Shown piece by piece: positions 51,864 through 60,528 of a DNA stretch of 64,000 bases. Under the pieces are notes generated by a model. It did no database searches. It worked only from the letters and a program-made list of their open reading frames with translations, and was not told the DNA's origin. Position 1 is the stretch's first letter. Each line of letters opens with the position of its first letter. A program made the position numbers and the translations under genes. Source of the DNA: Sphingomonas aurantiaca (GTDB lineage Bacteria > Pseudomonadota > Alphaproteobacteria > Sphingomonadales > Sphingomonadaceae). The stretch spans positions 62,001 to 126,000 of the forward strand of contig NZ_QAOG01000005.1 of NCBI RefSeq assembly GCF_003050705.1, written 5' to 3'.

Positions 51864-52421
51864 TCAGCGCTTGACGCGTGTCGCCATCAGCGCGTTGCCC
51901 TGGTCCGCCGCGACCGAGCTGGCGGATCGCCCTGCGGCGTCCTGGATCGTGCGATCGGCACCCGCTGCCAGCAGCATGTCGACCTGATGCGTGCGGTTGA
52001 ACAGCGAGGCCATCATCAGCGCGGTCTGGCCGGCGGTGTTGCGCGCATTGACGTCGCAGCCGGCCTTCAGCAGGCGCGCGGCGATCGCGTCCTCGCCCTT
52101 GAAGGCGACGCCCATCTGCGCGGTGTTGCCCTGGTCGCGATCCGGGCGGCAAGCGTTCGCGCCCTTGGCGATCAGCGCATCGACGGTCGCCGCCTGCCCG
52201 TTATAGGCGGCCAGGATCACCGGTGTGAAACCGCGATCGTCATAGGCGTTGATGTCCGCACCCGCCTTGACGAGCGGATCGATCATGTCGGTGCGACCTA
52301 GCCGGGCGGCGTCGAACAGCAATTGCTGGCGGCGCTCCGGCGATGGCAGCGCAACCGGCATGGTGGCAGGCGCGGCCTGCGGGGCCGCGAGGCTAGCGAA
52401 CGCGGCGAAGAATATCAGCAT
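51864..52421 (-). CDS. Exported ankyrin-repeat protein, catalase partner
   Basis: 185 residues. Hydrophobic N-terminus (LIFFAAFASLAAPQAAPA) reads as a Sec signal. About four ankyrin repeats follow: LLFDAARLGRTDMIDPLVKA, RGFTPVILAAYNGQAATVDA, then AQMGVAFKGEDAIAARLLKA and GQTALMMASLFNRTHQVDML. It lies 65 bases downstream of the catalase on the same strand. In Pseudomonas, AnkB encoded next to catalase KatB is needed for full catalase activity, so a chaperone or heme/protection role for the periplasmic catalase is the natural inference. The ATG at 52421 begins the signal directly. Confidence 0.87.
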   Translation of the reverse strand: MLIFFAAFASLAAPQAAPATMPVALPSPERRQQLLFDAARLGRTDMIDPLVKAGADINAYDDRGFTPVILAAYNGQAATVDALIAKGANACRPDRDQGNTAQMGVAFKGEDAIAARLLKAGCDVNARNTAGQTALMMASLFNRTHQVDMLLAAGADRTIQDAAGRSASSVAADQGNALMATRVKR

Positions 52422-52486
52422 CGTGAGTCTCGTTTCCTGATCGACGAGGTCGGGGACACGGACCACGCCGCGCCCCCTGCCCCGCT

Positions 52487-54190
52487 TTAGCGACGCGTGG
52501 TCTGCGCCGGATTGGCGGCGCGATAGTCCGCGACGGCGCGCGAAACGTCCGCCATCGGCACGTTGACCGCGGTCGCGAGGCGCGTGCCGAAATCCTGGTC
52601 CGCCTGGTAGAAATAGCTGACCATGATCGTCTTCGTCCGAGCCGACGTCACGACGTTGAGATCCCCCGCCAGGTTGGTGACGAGATCGGCGCGATCCTGC
52701 GCGCTCAGCGCACGGTAGAACGCACCCGCCTGCGCAAAGTTGTTGGTCTTCGCGATCGGCTTGGCGTCGACCATCGCATCCACCGCATAGGTCGAGGCGC
52801 GGTACCGGGCATCGGTCGATTTCGCGGCGGTCGCGGCCGGGAAATAGTTCACGTCCGAGGTCCGCGTGGCGTGATCGAGCTGGCCGTCCTGGTTGTTGTT
52901 GACGACACTGGCGAGCGGCCGGTTGACCGGCAGCTGCATCACGTTCGCGCCGATCCGGTGCCGCTGCGTGTCCGAATAGGAGAACAGCCGCCCCTGGAGC
53001 ATGCGATCGGGCGATGCCTCGATCCCCGGCACCATGTTGGCGGGCGCGAACGCCGACTGTTCGGTGAACTCGAAAAAGTTGGTCGGCACCTTGTTGAGCG
53101 TCATCTCGCCGATCTTGCGGAACGGCACGCCCAGCCACTCCTTGGTATCGTCGAACGGGTTATAGTCGAGCTTGGCGAACTCGGACGGCTTCATCGTCTG
53201 GACCATCAGATCCCAGACGGGGAAATCGCCCTTCGCGATCTCGCCATAGAGATCGTCGGTCAGATAGTTCCACGACGCGGTCGCGACCTGCGCGCCGTTG
53301 AGGTTCTTCACGCCCTGCCGGCTGATCCAGCGGAACTTGGCGAACACCGTCTCGCCCTTGGCGTTGACCAGCTTGAACGCGTGGACGCCGTTGCCATCCA
53401 TCGTGCGGTACGACGCGGGCGTGCCGAGGTTCGAATAGACGTGCGCGAGCATGTTGGTCGCCTCGGGCGTGGCCGAGAAGAAATCGAAGAAGCGGTTGGG
53501 ATCCTGCTTGTTGGTGACCGGCGAGGGTTTCAGCGAATGGATCATGTCCGGGAACTGGATCGCGTCGCGGATGAAGAAGATCGGCAGGTTGTTGCCGACG
53601 AGATCCCAATTGCCCTGATCGGTGTAGAACTTGGTCGCGAAGCCGCGCGGATCGCGCATCCCCTCGGGGCTGCCCGACGGATGGATCACGGTCGAGAAGC
53701 GGACGAACACCGGCGTCTGCTTGCCCGACGCGAACAGCGATGCGCTGGTGATGTTGGAGATGTCCGCGGTGGCGGTGAAGACGCCGTGCGCGCCGGTGCC
53801 GCGGGCGTGGACGACCCGCTCGGGCTCACGCTCGCGATCGAACCGGGCGAGCTTCTCGATCAGCGTGGTGTCCTCGAGCAGAACCGGGCCGAAGTCGCCC
53901 GCCGCCTTCGAGTGGCGGTTCTCGCCGATCGGCGCGCCATTGTCGCGAGTCATCTGCGGGGTTGCGGCGCTGCCTGCGTCGCCCTTGGCATCGACGGTCC
54001 CGGCGACACCGGCCTGCGCGAGCGCGGGCTTGCCTGCGCTGACCGGAGCGGCCGCGGTGGTCATCCGGGTCTCGGCCTGCGTGTCGGCAACCGGCATCGT
54101 CTGCGCGGCGGCCGGAGCCATGAGGGCGCTGGTGGAGGCGGCAGCGAGCAGCATCGCCGCCATCGCCTGACGGCTGTTCAAGTTCTTCAT
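52487..54190 (-). CDS. Exported monofunctional heme catalase
   Basis: 567 residues. Dismutates hydrogen peroxide. A signal peptide is visible (AAMLLAAASTSALMAPAAAQ, to about residue 30), followed by an unusual Ala/Thr-rich spacer to about residue 80 and the catalase core. Catalytic His128 in VVHARGTGAHG, the distal Asn in GNNLPIFFIRD (200/201), and heme-ligand Tyr405 in RLFSYSDTQRHRIG are present. Short-subunit (clade 3-like) size apart from the spacer. Export to the periplasm resembles KatB. The ATG at 54190 starts the signal; the in-frame upstream codons are untranslated leader. An ankyrin partner follows, and a 19-base palindrome lies about 117 bases before the start. Confidence 0.93.
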   Translation of the reverse strand: MKNLNSRQAMAAMLLAAASTSALMAPAAAQTMPVADTQAETRMTTAAAPVSAGKPALAQAGVAGTVDAKGDAGSAATPQMTRDNGAPIGENRHSKAAGDFGPVLLEDTTLIEKLARFDREREPERVVHARGTGAHGVFTATADISNITSASLFASGKQTPVFVRFSTVIHPSGSPEGMRDPRGFATKFYTDQGNWDLVGNNLPIFFIRDAIQFPDMIHSLKPSPVTNKQDPNRFFDFFSATPEATNMLAHVYSNLGTPASYRTMDGNGVHAFKLVNAKGETVFAKFRWISRQGVKNLNGAQVATASWNYLTDDLYGEIAKGDFPVWDLMVQTMKPSEFAKLDYNPFDDTKEWLGVPFRKIGEMTLNKVPTNFFEFTEQSAFAPANMVPGIEASPDRMLQGRLFSYSDTQRHRIGANVMQLPVNRPLASVVNNNQDGQLDHATRTSDVNYFPAATAAKSTDARYRASTYAVDAMVDAKPIAKTNNFAQAGAFYRALSAQDRADLVTNLAGDLNVVTSARTKTIMVSYFYQADQDFGTRLATAVNVPMADVSRAVADYRAANPAQTTRR

Positions 54191-54307
54191 CGGGACCCTC
54201 TGTCTGTGCACGCGTACGGCGACGCATGCCCGCACAGGACGTGCGGCAAGTCAGGTCCTTTGATCGAACGATCGCGGCTTCCGAAACGGGGAATCTGGAT
54301 GTCTGCA

Positions 54308-54326
54308 ATCGATCGACTCGATCGAT
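54308..54326. promoter_or_regulatory. 19-bp perfect palindrome upstream of catalase
   Basis: ATCGATCGA-C-TCGATCGAT, 9+9 bases around one central base, 118 bases before the catalase start and inside the 176-base gap. It does not match the OxyR ATAG-N7-CTAT pattern. A shorter GATCG-AA-CGATC (54262-54273) lies between it and the gene. Confidence 0.45.
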
Positions 54327-54366
54327 CATGGCCGGACTCGTCAGCGCGCGCGGCCCCGGCGGCGCG

Positions 54367-54687
54367 TCAATTGCCGTCGGCGTCGACCGTGAAGACCATC
54401 GGCTTGCCGCGCGATTCGGGTTCCCAGCCGGCCCCCAGCGCCGCGCGCACGCCGCGCGCGACGAGCGCGTCGCTGACCTGGAGGCGCCCGCGCTGCAGGC
54501 CCTTGAGCAGGCGCATCGGCGGCGGAAACTCCAGGATCGCGGCGCGCTGCGTGTCCTTCTGCACCAGCGACACCATCATGCCCTTCCACCCGTCGGCGTC
54601 CGACCATTGCGGCTCGCGCTGGAGCTGCCATTCATATTTGACCCCGTCGACCTCGACGATACTGGTTCCGCTGCGGATGTTGAGCAT
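54367..54687 (-). CDS. Hypothetical protein
   Basis: 106 residues, ATG at 54687. I do not recognise the family. It looks coding: strong GC in third positions and a plausible globular mix, starting SGTSIVEVDGVKYEWQLQRE, with WSDADGWKGMMVSLVQ and LEFPPPMRLLKGLQRGRLQV in the middle. No signal peptide, membrane segment or known motif. It is 60 bases from the phosphatase stop on the same strand and 176 bases from catalase, so it may be the last gene of the phosphatase unit or stand alone. Confidence 0.65.
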   Translation of the reverse strand: MLNIRSGTSIVEVDGVKYEWQLQREPQWSDADGWKGMMVSLVQKDTQRAAILEFPPPMRLLKGLQRGRLQVSDALVARGVRAALGAGWEPESRGKPMVFTVDADGN

Positions 54688-54747
54688 GTCGCCCCGCCTA
54701 GCAGGCTGACGCGTCCAGGCTAGTGCAAGACGACGCGCGGGCGGCAG

Positions 54748-56016
54748 TCAGTGCGGCGTGACCGGCGACACGCTGGCGAGCAGGTGCGTCGTGAAGTCCG
54801 ACAGCGGGCAAGAATCACCGCAACCGGCGATGCGGATCGCGGCGATCTCGGGCGGTGCGTCGATCGACAGCGGCGTGCGGCGACGCATCTGATCGAGCCC
54901 TTGCGCGACGTAGCGGATACGGACGGCCTGCTGCCCGGTCGCGGCGACACGCCAGACTTCGAAGACGAGCCCGCCACCGGGGGCCGCTTCGCCCGCGGCA
55001 TAATCGCCAAGCTTCCAGTCGAGGCCGAGCAGTCCGGCGAGCATCGTCACCGTCCCGTCATGGCCGCTGAGGACGACGATCTTCTCGCCGTCGCCGATCG
55101 GATCGGCCAGCGCGGTGACGCCGGCGCCGCGCTGGAGCGTCGCGAGCAGCCGCATCGCGAGATAGCTGCTGGTCTGGCGGCCGACCTCAGGGGTGCGGGT
55201 GCGCAGGTCGATGCCCGCACCGTGCACGACGAGCGCGCGGCCGATCGTCGCCGCATCGATCCCGCGCCAGCCGTCGAACGCGAGCCCGTCGGCATAGGCC
55301 ATGACGAGGCTCTCGGCGATGCCAGCGACCTGCAGGCTGGGCGAGGTGAGATCGGGTTTGCCGCCGTCGATCCGCATCGCGATGGGCGTATCGCCGAGCC
55401 GGCGCTGGACCTTCGCACGCTCGGCCGACGCGCAGGGGATGCGGCGGCATTGCAGCATCAGCGCCTCGAACCGATCGCGGTCGGGGGTCTGCCGCGCGTC
55501 CCACGCCGCGAGATCGCCGTCGACACGCGCGGAGATCGCCGCGAGCATCCGCGGGGCGTCGAGCGGCGCGAGCGGCGTCTGCGGCGCCTCGAACAGCGGA
55601 TCGGGTGCCGCAGCGGACTGGTGGATCGCCGGCGCGCATCCCGGCGTGAGGCCGGCGGCGAGTGCAGTCGCGGTCGCCTCGGTGCGCTGCGTATGGTTCG
55701 CCCAGTAATAGACCGCGCAGTCGCTCGCGCCGAGCAGGCCCAGCTGCCGGTAGTACGCGGCGTACCAGCCGCCGAGCATCGTCACGAGCGTCGCGCCATT
55801 GGCGGTCAAATGCCCCGCGGGCACCGCGAAGCGCGGCCAGGCGCGGCGGCTGTAGCGGCCGAGCTCCTCGGGGCTGGACATCGCGCTGCGGACGCCGTGG
55901 CGCATGACGATGACGACGCGTTCGAGCTTGTCCTTTGGCGGCGGTGGCGGGGTCTGTGCCACCGCCATCGTCGAGGCGACCAGCGCCAGGCCGGCCGCGA
56001 GCGAGGCGATCCGCAT
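54748..56016 (-). CDS. Histidine acid phosphatase (phytase-like), periplasmic
   Basis: 422 residues. Sec signal to about residue 21. The branch-2 histidine phosphatase active site is complete: RHGVRS at 39-44 (nucleophile His40) and the proton-donor HD in VVLSGHDGTV. The family includes phytases (AppA) and glucose-1-phosphatases (Agp). Several cysteine pairs suit a periplasmic enzyme. The start overlaps the TonB receptor stop by one base (TGATG), so it is part of the sigma/FecR/receptor operon. Reasonable role: release phosphate from a phosphoester delivered by that receptor, for example an inositol phosphate; substrate not proven. Confidence 0.88.
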   Translation of the reverse strand: MRIASLAAGLALVASTMAVAQTPPPPPKDKLERVVIVMRHGVRSAMSSPEELGRYSRRAWPRFAVPAGHLTANGATLVTMLGGWYAAYYRQLGLLGASDCAVYYWANHTQRTEATATALAAGLTPGCAPAIHQSAAAPDPLFEAPQTPLAPLDAPRMLAAISARVDGDLAAWDARQTPDRDRFEALMLQCRRIPCASAERAKVQRRLGDTPIAMRIDGGKPDLTSPSLQVAGIAESLVMAYADGLAFDGWRGIDAATIGRALVVHGAGIDLRTRTPEVGRQTSSYLAMRLLATLQRGAGVTALADPIGDGEKIVVLSGHDGTVTMLAGLLGLDWKLGDYAAGEAAPGGGLVFEVWRVAATGQQAVRIRYVAQGLDQMRRRTPLSIDAPPEIAAIRIAGCGDSCPLSDFTTHLLASVSPVTPH

Positions 56017-58937
56017 CAGAACTTCGCCCTGACGCCGGCGGTGAGCGTGCGGCCGTAATCGGTATAGCCCGCGAACTGGTTGTCGCGGACATACTGCCAT
56101 TGCACGCCGCCGGCCATGTTGATGCCCTGCACGACGAAGGTGACGTTCGGCGTCACCTTGTACGACATGTCGAAGTCGAGGCTGCCGAACGCGCTGTCGT
56201 TGTTCGCGGCGAGCCCGGCGCCGCCGACGTCGCGCAGCACGTTGCCGCGCCAGCTGTAGCTGACGCGCGCGCCGATGCGGTCCTTCTCGTAGAAGGCGGT
56301 CAGGTTGAAGCTGTCCTTGGCGACATCGACCAGCGCATCGCGGAACGTGCCGCCGGTCGCCAGCGCATAGGTGCCGCCGGTCTTGGTGTGCGTGTAGTTG
56401 GCCTGCGCGCCAAGGCCGTCGAACGGTGCAGGCAGCATCTTGAACAGCTGCTGATAGGCGATCTCGATCCCGGCGACATAGGCGTCGCCGCCGTTCTTGG
56501 GCGCGGTCAGGCGATAGGTCTGGCCGTCGAGGACGAAGTCGCGCGTCTGCTGGAACACGAAGGTCGTGATGGCCTTGTAGAATGCGCCGCCGACCAGCGC
56601 GCTGCCTGGCGCGAAATACCATTCGGCCGTGGCGTCATATTGCCACGCCTCGAACGGCTTCAGCTCGGGGTTGCCGCCGACCGCGGTGAGGACGGTCGGG
56701 CTCGAATTGATCGTCAGGCGCGGCGCCAGATCGGCGAGCGATGGCCGGGTGATGACCTTCGACGCGGCAAAGCGCATTTGCAGATCGGGCGAGACCTCGG
56801 CGACCAGATTGAGCGAGGGCAGAAAATTGTCATAGGTCTTGTCGTAGGTGACGGGCAGCGCGACCTTGCCGTCATCGGCATAGCCCGACGAGGTCTGGCG
56901 AGTCCGGGCATAGCGGACGCCGATATCCCCGCGCACCGCGACGCCGCCAAGCGGGAACGCGAAATCGGCCATGCCATAGCCCGCGACGATCTCCTCGCCG
57001 ATCGCATAGCTGTTGCGCAGATCGCCGCGCGCGAGCGGGGCGGCGAGCAGCGCCTCCTTGCCGGTGGCGGCGGCGAGGAACTTGGCCGGATCGGGTATTG
57101 CCCAGCTAGTGGGCAGATCGCCCTTCGCGCCATCCAGGAAATCGTCGACGGGGAACGGCACGAAATAGCTCGCGTCGAAATATTTGCCCGTGATGCCGCT
57201 GGTGAAGTTGATGTCGCGGCGATCATAGGCGCGCGTGCGCTTCTGGTATTTCACGCCCGCATGCAGCGCGCTGACGACGCCGGTCAGGTCGCGCGTCACA
57301 TCGAGTTTGGCGGCGCGCTCCCGGTCCTTGGAGTCGTTGACGCGGTATTCGATCCGCCGTCCGGGCAGCAGCGCCGGGTTCGAGAGATCGGCGTTCAGCA
57401 GCGTGACGTTGGGCAGCCGGTCGCCCGCCTTGCCGAAATCGAACGTCGTCGCGCCGACCGTGCCGAGCAGGCGGGTGCGGTAGATCGGCTCGGGCGTGTT
57501 CGAATAGGCCTGGCCGATGCTGCCGTCCGCGGCGATCGTCCAGCCGCCGGCCTGCCACTTGGCGTTCGTGCCGACCAGCCAGTTCTTGTACTGGAGCACC
57601 GACGTCTCGCGACCGATCTGCGTGGTCGAGGCGGTCGTCGTCGCGCCGGTCAGCACGCCGTTCTCGATCACCGCGCTGCCCGGCACGATCCCGCGCGGCA
57701 GGTTGGATCCGTCCGCCGCGGAATAGGTCAGCTCGTCATAGGCGACGTTCAGCCGGCTCCAGAGCCCGTCGACGTTCAGCTCGAACCGGTCGTCGGGCTT
57801 CCACTGGACCGCGCCGTTGATGCCGATCCGGTCGCGATTCTCGCGTTCGAGCGTCGGGCGGATCGCGGTGGGGATCAGGATCGTCGCGCTGTCGAGCGAG
57901 CCGTTGCCGTCGGTGTCGATCTTGCCGTCCGCCCAGCCGACGCCGGTGATGCGGTCCTGCCGCGTGGTGCGCTCGTCATAGACGCCCGCGATCAGCGCGC
58001 CGAACTTGCCGTCCGGGCTTGCCCAGCTCGCCATGCCCGACAGCCGCGGATCGACCGCACCGGCGAGCCGCGGCGAACTGGCGGTCGCCGACAGCGCGAG
58101 CACGGGTTTCTTCAGGTCGAGCGGGCGGAAGGTGCGCAGGTTGACGATGCCGCCGATGCCGCCTTCGTCGAGGCTCGCGCGCGGGCTCTTGATCACCTCG
58201 ACCGCGGACATGAGTTCGGAGGGGAGCGTGTCGAAACGGAACTGGCGCCCGCTCTGGCCGCTGTCGCGGACATTCTCGTTCACCGCGACCGAGCGGTCGT
58301 TGAGCGTCACCACCTGGAAATTGGCGCCGAGCCCGCGGATCCGAACGAACACGCCCTCGCCGCGATCGCGGACGATCGAGACGCCGGGGACGCGCTGCAA
58401 AGCCTCGGCGATGTTCTGCGCGGGGAACTTGCCGATATCCTCGGCCTTGACGACGTCGATGACGTTGGTCGCCTTGCGCTTTTGCGCGAGTGCGGTGGTG
58501 AGGCTGCTCGCATAGCCAGTGACGACGACGTCGGCGGTTTCGGCTGGGCCGGTGTCATCGGGGCGCGACGCGGTCGCGACCGTCTGCGGCGGAGCAACGG
58601 TCGCGGCCACAAGCAACGCGCCATTGGGGTCACGACGCACGGTGAGTCGCGTGCCGGCGATCAGCCGCTCGACCGCGGCGTGCGGCAGCATCGTGCCGTT
58701 GAGCGCAGGCGCGGTCATCCCGGCGACCGCGGCGGGAGTGAACAGGATGTCGGTGCCGCTCTGGCGGGCCAGCGCCTCGAGCGCCCTGCCGAGCGGCTGC
58801 TTGGTGAGATGGACGGTCACGGGACGCGCCTGCGCGCTGGCGGCGGTGGCGAGAAAACTGGTCGACAGCGCAGCGAAGGCGGCGCCCAGCACGAACGATC
58901 GGCGCAGGCGCCGGCGATTGGTCGTCACGGTGTTCAT
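56016..58937 (-). CDS. TonB-dependent receptor with STN domain (TonB-Xanth-Caul type)
   Basis: 973 residues. Signal peptide about 1-36, STN domain about 38-113 (VTVHLTKQPLGRALEALARQ, then SGTDILFTPAAVAG), TonB-box-like ADVVVTGYASSL, a plug with KAEDIGKFPAQNIAEALQRV and LMSAVEVIKSPRASLDEGG, and a barrel ending GVRAKF. The ALQRVPGVSI and DLNFP-type plug features place it in the large Caulobacter/Xanthomonas receptor group. The STN domain fits its FecR/sigma neighbours upstream. It is cotranscribed with the phosphatase. A 78-base gap separates it from fecR. Confidence 0.92.
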   Translation of the reverse strand: MNTVTTNRRRLRRSFVLGAAFAALSTSFLATAASAQARPVTVHLTKQPLGRALEALARQSGTDILFTPAAVAGMTAPALNGTMLPHAAVERLIAGTRLTVRRDPNGALLVAATVAPPQTVATASRPDDTGPAETADVVVTGYASSLTTALAQKRKATNVIDVVKAEDIGKFPAQNIAEALQRVPGVSIVRDRGEGVFVRIRGLGANFQVVTLNDRSVAVNENVRDSGQSGRQFRFDTLPSELMSAVEVIKSPRASLDEGGIGGIVNLRTFRPLDLKKPVLALSATASSPRLAGAVDPRLSGMASWASPDGKFGALIAGVYDERTTRQDRITGVGWADGKIDTDGNGSLDSATILIPTAIRPTLERENRDRIGINGAVQWKPDDRFELNVDGLWSRLNVAYDELTYSAADGSNLPRGIVPGSAVIENGVLTGATTTASTTQIGRETSVLQYKNWLVGTNAKWQAGGWTIAADGSIGQAYSNTPEPIYRTRLLGTVGATTFDFGKAGDRLPNVTLLNADLSNPALLPGRRIEYRVNDSKDRERAAKLDVTRDLTGVVSALHAGVKYQKRTRAYDRRDINFTSGITGKYFDASYFVPFPVDDFLDGAKGDLPTSWAIPDPAKFLAAATGKEALLAAPLARGDLRNSYAIGEEIVAGYGMADFAFPLGGVAVRGDIGVRYARTRQTSSGYADDGKVALPVTYDKTYDNFLPSLNLVAEVSPDLQMRFAASKVITRPSLADLAPRLTINSSPTVLTAVGGNPELKPFEAWQYDATAEWYFAPGSALVGGAFYKAITTFVFQQTRDFVLDGQTYRLTAPKNGGDAYVAGIEIAYQQLFKMLPAPFDGLGAQANYTHTKTGGTYALATGGTFRDALVDVAKDSFNLTAFYEKDRIGARVSYSWRGNVLRDVGGAGLAANNDSAFGSLDFDMSYKVTPNVTFVVQGINMAGGVQWQYVRDNQFAGYTDYGRTLTAGVRAKF

Positions 58938-59015
58938 CCCCCCAAGGAAGGCGGCGATGGTGCCGCACCTCCTCGACGGGCGAGGATCGATCTACCCCAC
59001 CCCCCGCGTCGAAAT

Positions 59016-59933
59016 TTATCCGCCGAGCAGGACCGCGCCGTCGATCGTGCGCACCCGCACCGCAAGCAGCGTCCCGAGCGAGCGGCCGAGCGCGACATTG
59101 TCGCCCATCCGGTACATGCCGCTGACTCGCAGCCGGGCGACTGCGGGATCGGCGATCACCAGCCGGGTCGCACTGTAGCGGTTCGCCTCCTCGGCGACCG
59201 TCGCGAGGCTATCGTCGTGGAACGCCGCGCGGCCGCTGGTCCAGGCCTGCGTCGCGGCGAGGTCGGGTCGGTCGATCCGGCCCTGCGCCAGTCGCTCGCC
59301 CCCCGTGATCCGCCGCGTTGCGCCCAGCGCTGCGCTCCCCTCGATCGCGGTGACGGCGACGCGGTCGTCGCGGTCGCGGCGCAGGTCGAACCGCCCCGCC
59401 TGCGCGGTCAGGTCCCCCTGCCCCGCGTCGATCGTGAACGGCACCGTCAGCGCCGCCACGGTCAGGTCGATGCGGCCGTGCGCCAGCCAGAGCCGCCGCC
59501 GCGCGGCCGTCGCGATGACGCGCACGCGGGTCGTCGCATCGAGCAGCAGCGACGATCCGTCCTGCAACGCGATCCGCCGCTGTTCGCCGATCCCCGTCTC
59601 GTACGGCGTGGCGGCATGCGCGGCCTGGAACGCGATCGTCCCGCCTGCGGTGGTCGCCGTCAGCGCGACGAGACTCGCGATCGCGCGGCGCCGCGTGACG
59701 GGCGCGCGCGATGGCGCCGTTCCCGGAACCATGTCCCACAGGTCAGTGGCACGTTCGAACCGCGCGGCGTGATCGGGGTTCGCGGCGAGCCAGGTGCGGA
59801 AGTCGGCTGCGTCTCGCGCGGTGGAGTCATCGGCGTTGAGCCGTGCGATCCACTCGGCCGCGCTGCGGTTTACATCGCCATGGGACGTATCGCCGGGGTT
59901 CGGGGAGCGGCGGCCGGGCATCGCGAAACTCAC
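59016..59933 (-). CDS. fecR: FecR family anti-sigma regulator
   Basis: 305 residues from GTG 59933, which overlaps the sigma stop (GTGA) and follows GGACGGAGGG; ATG 59921 is the alternative. The N-terminal cytosolic part has SAAEWIARLNADDSTARDAA and FRTWLAANPDHAARFERATD; one membrane segment follows near residues 88-108 (AIASLVALTATTAGGTIAF); then a FecR domain with RRIALQDGSSLLLDATTRVR and AGQGDLTAQAGRFDLRR. It senses the STN domain of the receptor and releases the adjacent sigma factor. Confidence 0.88.
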   Translation of the reverse strand: MSFAMPGRRSPNPGDTSHGDVNRSAAEWIARLNADDSTARDAADFRTWLAANPDHAARFERATDLWDMVPGTAPSRAPVTRRRAIASLVALTATTAGGTIAFQAAHAATPYETGIGEQRRIALQDGSSLLLDATTRVRVIATAARRRLWLAHGRIDLTVAALTVPFTIDAGQGDLTAQAGRFDLRRDRDDRVAVTAIEGSAALGATRRITGGERLAQGRIDRPDLAATQAWTSGRAAFHDDSLATVAEEANRYSATRLVIADPAVARLRVSGMYRMGDNVALGRSLGTLLAVRVRTIDGAVLLGG

Positions 59934-60436
59934 CAACCCTCCGTCCAATCGGCCAGGAAGCTCATCGCCTTGGCCATGTGCTTCTCGACCGCGCTTTGGC
60001 TGATGTCCAGTCGCTCGGCAATCTCGCGATATTTATGGCCATCGAGGCGTTGCATCAGGAATATCTCGCGGGTGCGCGGACTGAGGCGGTCGATGCCGTC
60101 GCGGACGCGCGCGAGCCGTGCCCGCGCGATCATCACCTCGTCCTGGATCGGCGAGGGATCGCGCAGCCGGTCGATCGAGTCCGCCGCGTCGCCATGCCCG
60201 CGCACCGCCTCGCGCCGAAACGCATCGCGCCCCCGGTTGACCGCGGCATGCACCAGGAACGCCTCGTCGTTGCGCGGCGCGGCGGCGAGCGTCGCCATGC
60301 TGACATAGGCATTGTGCAGCAGATCCTCGCCATCGGCCCGCCGCGTCAGCCGCTCGACCTGCGCACGCAACCGCGACCAACCCTGCCAGAGGCGGCCGGG
60401 CGCGGGATCGGTCGTGGTGAGGTTGGCCGCGGTCAT
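59930..60436 (-). CDS. fecI: ECF RNA polymerase sigma factor, FecI type
   Basis: 168 residues. Region 2: DGEDLLHNAYVSMATLAAAP and VNRGRDAFRREAV; region 4: LSPRTREIFLMQRLDGHKYR, EIAERLDISQSAVEKHMAKA, the typical FecI-like helix-turn-helix. The ATG at 60436 gives a normal ECF length. It heads the operon sigma-FecR-receptor-phosphatase, so it likely activates its own operon's receptor gene when ligand is present. The first region is somewhat short, starting near the YVSMA core. Confidence 0.9.
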   Translation of the reverse strand: MTAANLTTTDPAPGRLWQGWSRLRAQVERLTRRADGEDLLHNAYVSMATLAAAPRNDEAFLVHAAVNRGRDAFRREAVRGHGDAADSIDRLRDPSPIQDEVMIARARLARVRDGIDRLSPRTREIFLMQRLDGHKYREIAERLDISQSAVEKHMAKAMSFLADWTEGW

Positions 60437-60528
60437 CCCCCCAGCCGGTATGCGGCCGGGGGTACAGTTTGATGACGTCGCAGGGACGGATCAGTGACAC
60501 GGGCACGGCCGGTCGCGATCCGCGGGTT

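Noticed and set aside
55935..60308. An uninterrupted plus-strand frame of about 1457 codons
   Set aside because: It lies antisense to the phosphatase, TonB receptor, FecR and sigma genes, all of which have clear motifs. Its translation is Arg/Ala/Asp-rich without any domain, as expected from a shadow frame in GC-rich DNA.
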